From contig NC_084596.1 in the NCBI RefSeq assembly GCF_033807715.1, positions 39,976,458 to 40,040,457 on the forward strand: a DNA stretch of 64,000 nucleotides, written 5' to 3'. The notes under the pieces are model-generated. The model had not been told where the DNA came from. It worked only from the letters and a program-made list of their open reading frames with translations, and ran no database searches. Position 1 is the stretch's first letter. Each line of letters opens with the position of its first letter. Positions 33,124 to 44,589 of this stretch are shown here, one piece after another. Source of the DNA: Cololabis saira. Taxonomy: Eukaryota > Chordata > Actinopteri > Beloniformes > Belonidae. Position numbers and translations under genes: made by a program.

Positions 33124-36100
33124 CTTTACAAGATGAGCAGAAACAAACAGGACAATTATCAGACAAATATTTTGACTCAAAAACAGATTTAACTTTAATC
33201 CTGCTTTTGAAACTACCGGTAATGATCTTGTAACAGAGTTGCTCTGCACCAGCCTGTGTGTAAAAGATACTGACAGAATAACAATTTCACATCTGGCCAG
33301 CCTTACACAAAGTGATAGGATTGCTTTGTACTGGGGTATACTAGAAAAGACTGGAGTATATTGGGGTATACTGGTATATACTGGAGTATACAGGTATATA
33401 CTGGGGGATACTGGTATATACTGGGGTATATTGTGTTAAACTGGTATATACTGGAGCACGCTGGAATATGCTGCGGTATACTGAATATACTGGAATATAC
33501 TGGTATATACTGAGGTAAAATAGTACAAACTGGTATATACTGGAGTATACTGAATTATACTGGAGTATATTGGTATATACTGGGGTATACTGGTATATAC
33601 TGGGGTATACTGGCATATACTGGAGTATATTGGAATATACCGGGGTATACTGGTTAGTGCTGTCAAGCGATTACAAAAATTGAGAAATTAATTAATTAAG
33701 ATCTGTAAATAATTAATCAATCTAATTCATCTCTTTTTCTACCTAACCTAGAAATTGCTGAGAAAAGCCCTCAACTAAAGGTGTTTTCCTTTTTTTCCTC
33801 CAAAACATTGATATATAACAACAAAAAAAGTGGCTTTATAAATATTTTTTTTCTTTTTTTTAACAGACCACAACAGATGCAGTCCCAGTTCCTTACATCC
33901 ACATTTACATCGCCAGCCTCTCGGTCAAAGACTTGCGCATAATTTCCTCGAGTTTAGTGTAAGGGTTTGACACTTCCCCCCAGTTTTTGAGTTTCAGTTC
34001 TGTCCCTCCTGTTTCCCATCTGCCCTGATTGTCTGCACCTGTGTCTCGTTATCCCCTGTGTATATCTGGTCTTGTCATTCCCCTTCTCCCTGTCGGTCCG
34101 TACTGTTTCTTCCCTCTGTGTTCCTGAGCCCAGTTTTGATCCTTGTTAAAAGGAACCCTGGCTATTAAGACATGTAGGTCTTAAAAGATAAATGTTGGTA
34201 TCAATTATAACAATGTGATATAAAAAACCTTGTTGATGTCTTCGTTTTTATAAAATTTGAAAATATAATTTAACTCGTAGGTCGCCATTGTTGTTTACAT
34301 TCTGGGTAGTGACGTCAGACGGTGGCCCCTGCTAGCCCCCGTCCACTGTTTTGACACCCAGAAACAGATGAAAACCAAGCTAAACAGGTGACAGCGCACC
34401 AGAAACACAGATCAAAACACAGCTAAACATTAAGGTGACGGCGCACCTACAAAAAAGTAAAAAAAAAAAAAAAAAAAGTGCAGCACCATAAAGCATGAAC
34501 TATAAAAACACCATAAAACTCAGATAGACTAACAGACCACACGTTTCAACTAGCAGATAGCCGATGCTACAATAAAAACCCCAGCCAGATCTGGCGTCAT
34601 TAAATAAATAAAGATGTTCTTGCCTATTTGACGCGAAGTCTGCGCCTCCCGCTTCATCAAACTCCCGGGCCAGTCCCCTCAGCCTCTGGTCTGGCATCAA
34701 ACGGTGGACCCAGCACTGAGGCCGGTTTTAGGGGGCGGCAGGGGGGGGCTATGCCCACCCAAACGTGCATCCTGCCCACCGGGTCTCCATCCCGGCGGCG
34801 GCGAGAGAGGATGGCGGTGCGCTGCAGGGTCATAGAGCCAGGGCTACGCCGTCTACGCAGGAGCCCACGCCGTTGACGGCGTAGGCTACGCCGTTGACGC
34901 CGTGGCCTAATGCACTGGTAAGATGTGCACGACATTGATCATTTTTGCAGATCTCCCGTGCATCACAGAACTTTGATCCAGTTTGCCTGAACCGAGACGT
35001 CTTATGGGCTCCCTCGTCAGCCTCCACGGCCGGGAGATGCTGCTCATCTATGTTTTAGATACCTGTCCCAGTTAAACTAACGCGGCTTATCTTCCCAGAG
35101 CCACCGGTCTACGTCATCGCCCCCAGAATGCATTGCGCAGGTAAAACATGGCGCCTCCTGCAGGTCAAAATATGTGATAAACATTGTAGATTTTTAAAGC
35201 AATTAGATTATTTTATGTGTTTCTAACAACATATTTTAGTATAAGAGAACAATTGTGGCTAATTAGGGACTACAAGTCTTAATAACCAGGTTCCTTTTAA
35301 AGCTTTAGTTTTTTGATCCTGCTCAGCAGCTTTTTTAGGGCCCGAGCACTTACAGTGCGAAGGCCCTATTGTATCTGTAGGAATTCTTTCTTCTGACGAA
35401 AGGAAGGCCTTTTTGCCGCCCTAAACGTGCCCAAAAAGTCACCAAATTTTGCACGCAAGGCAGGCCTGGCGAAAAATTTGATATTTAATGGTTTGCATGA
35501 ATGGGCGTGGCAAAATGGCTCAACAGCGCCCCCTAGAAAACTTTGTGCCTCAAGCCCCACAATACGGTTTGACGGACATGCACGAAAATCGGTACACACC
35601 TGTATCATGTCGCAACTTAAAGGAGCATGAGGCTCCTTTTAAGAAATGAGACTCTCTAGCGCCACCCTTTGCCACGACGGCCGTCGGGGGTACTGCAGCC
35701 AACAGTGAAGCCGGCACAGGAGAACGGGGAGAACGCGCATGCAGCGTCATGTGACGTCACATCCGCAGGACAGCGCGGGAAATTCGGTCCCAGCATTGCA
35801 GCACATTTTGCTGCACACAGCCTGTTCAAGGCAACGGAGAGATACACTAGAGGGCTCATTCGTTTTGATTTGGAACGCTTCATCTGACATAATTACTAGA
35901 AAACTTAAAACGTATACAAATTTTTTTTCATAAATCCTGCCTCAAGCTCCTTTAAAGAAAAGTCTCTTGGCGCCATCGCCGAAAACGAACAGGAAGTCAG
36001 CCATTTTGAATTAATCGGGTCATTTTGGCGACATTTATGCCATTCCTTCGGCAAATACGGCCCGAACCGTAACATGCACCCACGTGTGTTAAACATCAAA

Positions 36101-39100
36101 ATGTGCGTCTCCATGTTGCGACTACGCGCATTACTTTTCTCTTTCAAAAGTGTTACCGTGGCGACGCTAGACACCAAAAAGCGCGCCCACCCTTCATCTG
36201 ATTGGTCCATATTTCATAGTTCCCCAAAAGTCACCAAATTTGGCATGCAAGCCAGGCCTGGCGATAAATTTGATATTTCATGGTTTGCATTAATGGGCGT
36301 GGCCTAACGGCTCAACAGCGCCCCCTAGAATACTTTTCTTTACCATAACTTTTGAATGGTTTGACATAAAGAGTCGTGGGTGGTGTCATGGGACTCGGTA
36401 TTGAGTCCTTGACCATAATTGGTGAAAATTAGCCCCGCCCTTCTTCTGATTGGTTATCCCTATTTTCTGCTATAACTTTTGAATGGTTTGACATAGAGAG
36501 TCGTGGGTGGTGTCATCGGACTCTGTATTGAGTCCTTGAGCTTCATTGGCCTGAATTAGCCCCGCCCCTTCTTCTGATTGGTTGTCCCTATTTTCTGCTA
36601 TAACTTTTGAATGGTTTGACATAGAGAGTCGTGGGTGGTGTCATTTCTGATATGCTTATGGGGGGCGGTGGCTGTGAGTGCGAGGGCCCGTTCATCGCTG
36701 CTTGCAGCTTTAAAGGGGACCTATTATGAAAAACACGTTTTTTCTTGTTTTAACATATATAAAGTGGTCTCCCCTCACCCTGCCAGCACAGGGGAGATGA
36801 AATCCCATGAATTTCTGCAACGTCTGTGACCCCCGCCCGGGAGAATCCCCCAGTGTCATGTGATTTTTTTGAGCCGTTTAGAATCTGCTCCTGTCGTGAC
36901 ATCACGACAGGAGCAGATTTCCATAGGTCAGCCTCCGCTGCTGAAACCACGCCCACAACCAGTTCTCTCCGCCGGCTGGAGCTTCAGCCATTGTTCAGCA
37001 GCGGTGACTGTTTTCCACCGGTTTCAACAGCGAGGGACAGTTAAAATGAAGTTTTGCATCGACATTTACCCTCATAAAAGGATCAGTTCCAACAGCACGG
37101 ACCCGGCAACTGCACACGAGTTATTATTATGTTATTTATATTTGTATGATCTTTGCATGGACTAAGTATTTAGCTTAGCTCCGGAGCACCGGGGCCGCAT
37201 ACATAGCTGCCGGAGCTGCTCACGGACCGGACCGTCGAGGAGCTCCGGGCCCGGAACTCCGAACCCGGGGGAGCCGGCGGCTCTATTAGTACCGTAATAC
37301 ATTTTTCTTCTGTGGTTTCAGATCTTCCAAGCAATGCACCTGGAGCTGTCCAACGACACATTCAGAAGACGCGCGGTCCTTCCTTGAGCCAGCAATAGTG
37401 CATACATTTTATTTATATATTTTAACAAAGTTGCCATTTGTGAAAATTCAGTGTTGTGATTTCTTTACAGTTAACATGATTAATTTGTCTTGTAACATAA
37501 GAAGTGAAATGATGAGGAATTGGAGTAAATAACCGTGGTGTACCTGTTTAGAATTAAATTCAATCTTCCTGTGTGAAGACGAGGTGACTAAAGGCTGATT
37601 TATGGTTCCGCGTTACACCAACGCAGAGCCTACGGCGTAGGGTACGCGTCGATTTAACGCAGAACCGTCGACACGCTTTGCTACGCAGCCGCTGCTCTTC
37701 TCTCCGGAGCGACACTTTGTCTCCTCCCCTGCTACACGTTATTCAAGCAGCCAATCAGCACAGAGCCTCATTATCATAGCCTCGCCTCCCCTCAGAATGA
37801 AGCACAGAAAAGGCTTTAGAAGCGGTAAAACTAAAGACATGGCCCACAGGCTGAATTTCTGATTTATGTAGAAAAAACAAGCTTTAGATTGTTTTTAAGA
37901 CATTCAAGGTCTGTTTAAAATATACATTAAATGCCATAATATATCCCCTTTAATTGGTTTTGTCTTTATGGAATAAATCCTGCTTTTTTGACGACTCCTG
38001 CATCCTGCTCTCTTGCTTTTGGGTCCTCAACTAAACCATATCCTGACATTTAGTTTGGAGAAGTGCGCTTCTCTGGCTTGATAAATTGCTAACATCTTTG
38101 CCGCTAACATTAGTTGTGGCTGTGCTCGCGACCTTGTGCTGCTTCGGTGGTGAGCAAAGTCCTTTCCACAAAGAACACATATCACCTTTATCAATGGTGC
38201 TGTTTTTGAAATGTAAATTCCCCATTCACTGGACCGCCAACTTTCACATGCTCCTCCATTTTCACTCCTCCGCTACTCACCGTTCCTCCCCAAGCCTGTC
38301 CAGCTACAATGGGAGTCTACCAGTGTTTGCTAACCACGCCCAAACACGGTGACAGCCAATCAGTGTCCACTTCAAGGTGGGACTGACCGTTGTTTTCCAC
38401 CCCTAACAATTCAAGCACAAGAAGCCCAACGCACAAACAGATTTCATAATAAGGGCAACTCTTGAACAGAAAAAGTAAAGTTAGAGATTGAAGAATAGAT
38501 TAAGTGATTAAAAAAATACCACTCTAAATATGCCTGTAAATAATTAAATGCAGTTAATGTGTTAATTGACACCCCTAATACTGGTATATACTGGGTTGTA
38601 ATGGAATATACTGCTGGTATACTGGAATATACTGCGGGTATACTGGAATATACTGGAGTATACTGGTGTATAATGGTATACCAGTCTTACACGCTTCTCT
38701 GTTGCTTCTCGAGGACTACCGCCTGCCAATAAAATATAGGAATGCATTATGAATTGGCCGCGGTTATGCGGTCGATGTACAGGACCGTCGTAGTGAAGAA
38801 GGAGCTGAGTCGAAAGGCGAAGCTCTCGATTTACCGGTCAATCTACGCACCTACCCTCACCTATGGTCATGAACTTTGGGTAGTGACCCAAAGGACGAGA
38901 TCGCGGATACAAGCGGCCGAGATGAGTTTCCTCCGCAGGGTGGCTGGACGCTCCCTTAGAGATGAGTTTCCTCCGCAGGGTGGCTGGACGCTCCCTTAGA
39001 GATAGGGTGAGGAGTTCGGTCACCCGGGAGGAGCTCGGAGTCGAGCCGCTGCTCCTTCACATTGAGAGGAGTCAGCTGAGGTGGCTTGGGCATCTGTACC

Positions 39101-42100
39101 GGATCCTCCTGGACGCCTCCCTAGGGAGGTGTTCCAGGCATGTCCCTCCTCCCTAGGGAGGTGTTCCAGGCATGTCCCTCTGGGAGGAGACCCCGGGGAA
39201 GACCCAGGACACGCTGGAGAGTCTATGTCTCTCGGCTGGCCTGGGAACGCCTCGGACTCCCCTCGGAAGTGTCTGGAGGAAGTGTCTGGAGGAAGTGTCT
39301 AGGGTGAAGGAAGTCTGGGCCTCTCTGTTGAGGCTGCTGCCCCCGCGACCCGGGAACAGATAAGCGGTGGACGATGGATGGATGGATGGATGGATGGATG
39401 GATGGATGGATGGATGGATGGATGGATTATGTATTGGCAATTCTAACAAAGTGCCTAGCAAAATAGAATTGGTGTGGAGTTTCTGTCTGAATTTTCAGAT
39501 TTCCTAACTGGTTTTGTTGATCAGTACAGATAAAGTCATCATTGTGGGTGACTTTTTACATTCATATGGATGTTGACAGTGATAATCTTAAATTAGCTTT
39601 CGACAGGTATCTCACGAAAAGTAAACAAACCAACGCACTATTTTAATCATACCCTCGATCTCGTCCTCACCTATGGTGTCGAACCGGATAATCTGTTGGT
39701 GTCACCTGTAAACACTCCTATCCGACCACCATTTAATAACGTTTGAATTAAACATTGTTGAATGGAACAGTGGAACATAGCGAAGCAGTTGAAACCAGTG
39801 ACCTAGGTTTTTCCTCTACAGATGTTGATTTCCTTGTTATTAACACTGCTGATTTGCTGCACTCAGTTTTAGATGCAGTTGCTCCTTTGAGAAAAAGGGT
39901 TTTTAACCATAGGAGCTTAACTCCCTGGTATAATTCAGATATCCGCATTTTGAAACAAACTACTACTCTTGTAAATCTGTAGACTCCTATCGTGAATGGA
40001 AAGATATTCTAATAGTATATAAAAAAGCCATTCGCAAAGCCATAACAGCTTATTATTCATCGTTGATAGAGGATAACAAAAGTAACCCACGTTTTATGTT
40101 CAGCACTGTAGCCAGGCTGAAAAAGAGTCACAACTCTGTTGAGCCGTGCATTCCTGAAGCTCTCAGTAATGAAAACTTTATGAGCTTCTTTAACAGTAAA
40201 ATCATGGGAATTAGAGAAGAAATCAACCAGTCAGTTGTGGGCATTTCTTCAGCTTTAGCGTTTTTCAAACGGATCATGTGGAGTGTTAAATTGAAATGGA
40301 AAGATTTCACTTTTAGACTTACAGCCGGTGGTTTCCAATCTTCTGTTGATGCACCGAGCAGAAAAAGTGTAGCCTCGCAACCGGCATGGAAAAGTCTTTG
40401 ATTCTCCCTCTTCGATATACGTAGTTGAAGATAGGTATATGTCTTTGTCGTAATCAGCTGGTTTCATCCCACATGGTCTGACTTGTCCTGTCAGAATCAG
40501 ACAGGACAATTATCGGACAAATATTTTGACTTAAAAGCAGATCTAACTTTAATCCTTCTTTTGAAACTACCGGTAATGATCTTGTAACAGAGTTGCTCTG
40601 CACCAGCCTGTGTGTAAAAGGTTCTGACAGAATAACTATTTCACATCTGGCCAGCCTTACACAAAGGGATTTCTTTGTACTGGGGTATACTAGAATATAC
40701 AGGTATATACTGGGGTATACTGAGGTATACTGATATATACTGGGGTATACTGCTATATACAGGTATATACTGGAGTATACTGGGGTATACTGCTATATAC
40801 AGGTATATACTGGAGTATACAGGTATATACTGGGGTATACTGCTATATACAGGTATATACTGGAGTATACAGTATATACTGGGGTATACTAGAATATACT
40901 GGAGTATGCTGCTTCATAGAAATATTGGATCAATATAGTAATCAATAACTATACTCCTGCAGGCTGGGAAACACAGGTCTGCTCCCTTCACTGCTGCTCC
41001 ACCTCGTCTGTGATTTACACTTTTTTTTTTTATTGATACATATTTATAATCCTAAACCACTTACTGCACGCTGGGCCTTGAGTCCAGGTTCCATCCTGGC
41101 ACACGACTCTCCTCCTTGTGGCTGCTGTACCTGTATCATATCCCTCTTCACATTCATACTTCAGTTCAGAAGAGGCAGCAAACACCTCCTGGGGTTCCTG
41201 ACCAACGATGACCGCATTGCGAATTTTAGGAGGCATGTCGCACGCATTCTGCCTCTCTGAAAAAGAAAAGAACAGCACAAAACTCCTCAACATCATTATG
41301 ATTCAGAAACTAGAATTATAATTCAAACCTGAACATTTCACATACTTACTCTCACACACAGGCAGATGAGACCATTTTCCATTGTTACACTTTATATTTG
41401 AGCCTTTGCCTTGACTTTGCAGTTCATATCCATTGTCACATTGGACCGTAATTATGTGGCGCTCTTCATACCAACCGTTTTGGGTTTCTACGTATTTTCG
41501 ATTAGGGATAATTGGTGGAATGCAGGATCGTTCATCTAAAGAAAACAGAATCAATATATTAATTTAAAATCACTATGGCAACTCTCTTCATGCAGTCTGG
41601 AGCAGAAACTATTGCCTATTTTTATAATTGACTAAGCTTTCGATTATTGAAACAATTGATTGACGAAGAGGATTATGTACTGCGCAACAACTTAATCCCT
41701 TTTATTTACCTAACTAGATTTTAAAAGATTGTTTGAGGCATGTGGCAAAACAAAAAGATAACACTAAAAATTGTTCAAAATTCAGTAAAAAATATATATG
41801 ATTTATTCAACTTGTGCGATGAACAAACCTTGCTGCTCATAAGAAAATAAATGAAAAATAAAAAAAGTTAGGTCAGGCTAAAGGGGACATATTATGGCAT
41901 TTAATGTATATTTTAAACAGGCCTTGAATGTCTTAAAAACAATCTAAAGCTTGTTTTTTCTACATAAATCAGAAATCCAGCCTGTGGGCCCTGTCACTAG
42001 TTTTACCGCTTCTAACCCCTTTTTCTGTGCTTCATTTTAGGGGAGGGGAGGCTATGATAATGTGCTGATTGGCTCCCTGAATGACGTGTAGCAGGGGAGG

Positions 42101-43602
42101 GAACAAAGCCTGCGGAGAGAGCTGGTTGTGGGCGTGGTTTCAGCAGCGGAGGCCGAACCTCTGCGCCTAGCCCTAGGGTGACGTCACCATAGGTGCAGAT
42201 TCCAATCGGCTCAAAAAAAATAACGTGACACTGGGGGATTCTGTCGGGCGGGGGTCACAGACCTTGCAGAAATTCATGGGATTTTCTCTCCCCTGTGCTG
42301 GCAGGGTGAGGGGAGACCACTTTATATATGTTAAAACAAGGAAAAACGTGTTTTTCATAATAAGTCCCCTTTAACTAAGATTTTCTGCAGTTCCTCGACT
42401 GACCACTGGAGGGTGGCTCCAAAGAGCAAGACAATCTCCATGGACCTCCTTGTTAAAATGTCTGACTTTAGAGCAGAAATAAACATATTTACAGCCTGGT
42501 TCAAAAAACGTGTTTGATCTTAATTGTTTTGATTTAAAAACTTTTACAACTCTGAGGGGGTTGAATGTTTTTGTTCCACGAATTTGTATAAAGCATTACA
42601 TTATTTTCCAAGATGATTGTTGACAGTCGGCTCAGCCAATGGCTAGTCGTTATCACTTGGCAAAGCAACCAGCAGTTTATACTGACCCCATTTACATAAC
42701 AGATTCATGCCAAAAACACAGGATTGGTTGTAAAAGTCGACGTTTAGGTTTCATTTCATTTCACCAGTTCACATAAGCTTTTTAATGAATTTGTGTTTAA
42801 ATATTTGATTACTAATGCATATTCCTTAAAGTAGAGCTACTATAAATATTTTTTTACCAACTAGTATTAGTTTTATATTAAGAAAAGGCAGAAAATATAT
42901 TTTAATTCGGGTTCTCTTTACCAATTCAAATAAATATCAAAAATTCAATTAACATTTACAACGTTTTGATACCACCTGTGTTATAATTTTAATTCTATTG
43001 GCTTTGTATTAATTAGACTACTTTGAAACGAGTTGAGTTTATTGTTGAAGTGCCTTGAGATGACATTGTCATGATTTGGTGTTTTATAAATAAAGTTGAA
43101 AGGTGAAATAAACTGATAATTCCATGGTCACAGATGGATGAGGAGCTTTATAGAAGAGAAGACCATCTCTTTTTAAAAAAGGTAGTTTCAGAGAGGCTGT
43201 TCTTCTGCACGGTGTCAAACAAAGCCAGCGAGATGGACCTGATCACTTACCAATACACTGAGGCTCAGGAGACCATATGCCGTCTTGACATGTGGCTGTT
43301 GCCCACCAACCCTCCACCACTGGTTTTTTTCCAGTATCGCAGGAGTAAGTCAGTGTTTCTTTACTATATTTATTTAGTTTTGGAGAAAAATAACCTCCAT
43401 TCAGGACCGGTGGAGCACAAGACAGATCTTCCTGTGCTGAAACAGTGAGGAACAAGTCAGATCTATGATAAAAAAAGGGAAAAAACAAACAAACCAACAA
43501 GTGAGTGTGGAACAATCCCTGGGCTGAGCGTTGAAATTCCTTACCATGCAGCGCTCCTGGAAGCACAGCCAGAAGCACAAATCCAAGAAACCTCACAAGC
43601 AT
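32906..43602 (-). CDS. CCP-domain complement regulator-like gene D
   Basis: Minus-strand gene, predicted secreted, four CCP domains. Exons in coding order: 43545-43602 (signal [19 protein letters not shown]), 43251-43436 (CCP1), 41350-41535 (CCP2), 41065-41256 (CCP3), then a terminal SCR20-like exon at either 40255-40481 (total about 282 aa) or 32906-33123 (about 279 aa). All junctions are phase 1, so either terminal exon keeps the frame. CCP1 is similar to CCP1 of genes A-C ([16 protein letters not shown]), placing D in the same family. The last domain has the SCR20-like pattern [24 protein letters not shown]. The distal exon is probably the original end: it has its own stop and a possible poly(A) signal. 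The proximal copy ends in LINE sequence. The likely role is complement regulation or decoy binding, inferred from domains. Intron between CCP1 and CCP2 holds a TTAA element; the ~7 kb between the terminal exons is a transposon nest. Confidence 0.75.
33328..33654. repeat. ATACTGG minisatellite, left part
   Basis: Tandem units of about 10 bp of the type TATACTGGGG/TATACTGGTA. The array is interrupted at 33,655 by a hAT element and resumes at 38,578. Confidence 0.95.
34150..35296. mobile_element. TTAA-target element with AAGGAACC ends
   Basis: Flanked by TTAA (34146-34149, 35297-35300). Ends AAGGAACCCTGGCTATTAAG and rc AAGGAACCTGGTTATTAAG. It contains a palindromic CTACGCCGTTGACG cluster near 34,840-34,915. 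Confidence 0.85.
35621..35951. mobile_element. TTAA-target MITE
   Basis: 331 bp flanked by TTAA (35617-35620, 35952-35955). Ends AGGAGCATGAGGC and rc AGGAGCTTGAGGC. Confidence 0.85.
36714..37949. mobile_element. TTAA-target element with AGGGGACC ends, long copy
   Basis: 1236 bp flanked by TTAA (36710-36713, 37950-37953). Ends AGGGGACCTATTATG and rc AGGGGATATATTATGGC. Related to 41882-42370, in inverse orientation. It holds an 18-bp perfect hairpin at about 36,889-36,926 and a MITE fragment at 37592. Confidence 0.85.
37592..37675. mobile_element. AGGCTGA palindromic MITE fragment
   Basis: AGGCTGATTTATGGTTCC ... GCGTAGGGTACGCGTCG ... AACGCAGAACCGTCG after TAA. The right end is degraded. Confidence 0.65.
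38578..38690. repeat. ATACTGG minisatellite, right part
   Basis: Continuation of the array at 33328-33654 after the hAT element, starting in the target duplication. Confidence 0.9.
38921..39000. repeat. Exact 40-bp tandem duplication
   Basis: Two identical copies of a 40-bp RT segment (GATGAGTTTCCTCCGC...), side by side. A similar ~31-bp duplication follows at 39119-39180 and a 13-bp one at 39271-39298. Confidence 0.95.
39373..39426. repeat. (GATG)n microsatellite
   Basis: About 13 GGAT/GATG units; the 3' tail of the Rex3-like element. Confidence 0.95.
39480..40273 (+). mobile_element. LINE fragment joined to the D terminal exon copy
   Basis: Degenerate endonuclease-to-RT linker region in several frames: [62 protein letters not shown]. 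It stops abruptly at about 40,273, where the duplicated CCP exon block begins. Confidence 0.75.
40255..40481 (-). CDS. Gene D proximal SCR20-like terminal exon
   Basis: 227 nt. [44 protein letters not shown], then [10 protein letters not shown] and TAA. The similarity to the distal exon stops at about 40,274; the last residues and stop come from LINE sequence. The acceptor AAG is weak, as in the distal copy. It may be a recent duplicate that extends the gene's choice of C-termini, or a non-functional copy. Confidence 0.55.
40274..40912. repeat. Segmental duplicate of the D terminal exon and its flank
   Basis: Matches 32,916-33,350 continuously (exon, upstream intron with ACTACCGGTAATGATCTTG, then the start of the minisatellite). 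The local ATACTGG array runs 40,678-40,912. Confidence 0.9.
41065..41256 (-). CDS. Gene D exon 4, CCP3
   Basis: 192 nt, phase 1. [43 protein letters not shown]. Complete CCP. Confidence 0.88.
41350..41535 (-). CDS. Gene D exon 3, CCP2
   Basis: 186 nt, phase 1. [42 protein letters not shown] standard CCP with the Tyr and Trp signature residues. Confidence 0.88.
41882..42370. mobile_element. TTAA-target element with AGGGGAC ends, short copy
   Basis: 489 bp in the CCP1-CCP2 intron of gene D. Ends AGGGGACATATTATGGC and rc AGGGGACTTATTATG, flanked by CTAA and TTAA. An internally deleted relative of 36714-37949. Confidence 0.8.
42400..43105. other. Gene D intron remainder with a LINE tail
   Basis: Mostly unassigned AT-rich sequence. 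43,040-43,105 (GTGCCTTGAGATGAC ... TTTATAAATAAAGTTGAA) is the 3' tail of a fish LINE or SINE on the plus strand. Confidence 0.55.
43251..43436 (-). CDS. Gene D exon 2, CCP1
   Basis: 186 nt, acceptor TTTCAG, donor [46 protein letters not shown]. Confidence 0.88.
43545..43602 (-). CDS. Gene D exon 1, signal peptide
   Basis: 58 nt with donor GTAAGG. Hydrophobic leader ending PGALHG, same length and phase as gene C exon 1. Confidence 0.8.
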
Positions 43603-44389
43603 GTTCTCAGGAATTCAAATGTTGCGCAGCAGAGCAGAACAAAGAGCCCAACTCACATCAGAGTGAGTTAATAATTGTTGGAGCAAATCTTCCAAAGTTA
43701 GCAAATGTGGACTACACACACTCTGATGTCACACTGCTGTTCTGCCAAAATGCTGCAAACAAATATTCCACAAACAAGTGTTACACAAGCACATGAAACT
43801 AGAACCGAAATTGCACAATTTTTCCATTTGGCCGCTCTGATTTTAGACGATAAAAAGTATCAAAAAGGAATATAATCCCAGGAAACAGCGACCTGAGCTC
43901 TGTGACAGTTGATTTCATCCTGAATGATGATGTCATCATTCTTTTGGCTCCCACAGGTTACACTTGCACATTCTGTTCAGTTGTTTATATTTTTCAAAGG
44001 TGTGAATATCAGATCAAGTTCAGCGGTGTTTGGAGTGGTCTCAGAGCTGTGATTTATTTGTTTACAGTCCACATTTCAAAATGATTTCCCGGACAAAGTT
44101 ACAGAGGTCAGTGTTGCAAAACTCAGACTGGTCAAAAGCTGGACTTTAGAAACCGGGGAAAACGTACCCCCAATATGTGATAAAACTAATGAGCTACACG
44201 TTTGTTATTAATGATAACTACAGTTAAGTTCAAACATTTTTGGACAATTACCAAAAATCACCACAAAAGATTTGAAATGAAACAGTCAAGGTGTGAACAC
44301 AGTGTAGACTTTCAGCTTTAATTCAAGAAAACAAACTTGTTTACAATTTAGATTTTACAGATATTTCAAATAAAGTACCTACATTTTAA
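43603..44389. other. 5' flank of gene D
   Basis: The D promoter should lie in its left part. No TATA box or other motif can be assigned with confidence, and no coding region is seen. Confidence 0.45.
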
Positions 44390-44589
44390 AGCAGCACAAC
44401 GGAACTTTCAGCTTTTGTTGAGTTTGGCGCCATCTTTTGGACAAAAGCGGTAGTGCTTTACCAGAAAGAACGCTACGTTTCCCATGAGCACCAGCGCATA
44501 CTACCGGAAAGATCCTGTCCCGGTCACATGCATTTGTTTGGATAGCGAATGAAGACGGGACGGACTTTTCTGTTTCACCAAGTGAACAG

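Larger units (their letters stand above)
35337..37956 (+). mobile_element. GGGCCCGAGC repeat with two nested TTAA elements
   Basis: Begins GGGCCCGAGCACTTACAG, has the internal AAAAGTCACCAAATTTTGCA and CTCAACAGCGCCCCCTAG motifs in duplicate, and ends GAGGGCCCGTTCATCG ... CTTGCAGCTTTAA. A shorter copy is at 63166-63412. It is a known-looking fish repeat without coding capacity. Confidence 0.75.
33958..38048. mobile_element. Solo LTR, itself split by later insertions
   Basis: Starts TGTAAGGGTTTGAC and ends ACCATATCCTGACA, with the 5-bp repeat TTTAG on both sides (33953-33957, 38049-38053). LTR sequence proper is 33958-34149, 35297-35336 and about 37,957-38,048 (with AATAAA near 37,972). It is interrupted by the TTAA element and the GGGCCCGAGC repeat. 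Confidence 0.8.
33655..38577. mobile_element. hAT-type element inserted in the minisatellite, outer shell of a nest
   Basis: Ends TAGTGCTGTCAAGCGATTA and rc TAGGGGTGTCAATTAAC, flanked by the perfect 8-bp repeat ATACTGGT (33647-33654, 38578-38585), which is itself minisatellite sequence. Without its nested passengers (33958-38048) it is about 830 bp. No transposase frame is seen. Confidence 0.85.
38745..39426 (+). mobile_element. Rex3-like (RTE clade) LINE 3' end
   Basis: Encodes the end of a reverse transcriptase in broken frames ([63 protein letters not shown]) and ends in a (GATG)n tail at 39373-39426, a hallmark of Rex3. Three short tandem duplications disrupt it. Confidence 0.85.

Noticed and set aside
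33341..33666. Tyr/Ser/Ile-rich repeat protein on the minus strand (also 38562-38747 and 40675-40938 on the plus strand)
   Set aside because: Translation of the ATACTGG minisatellite in frames that happen to lack stops; both strands are open.
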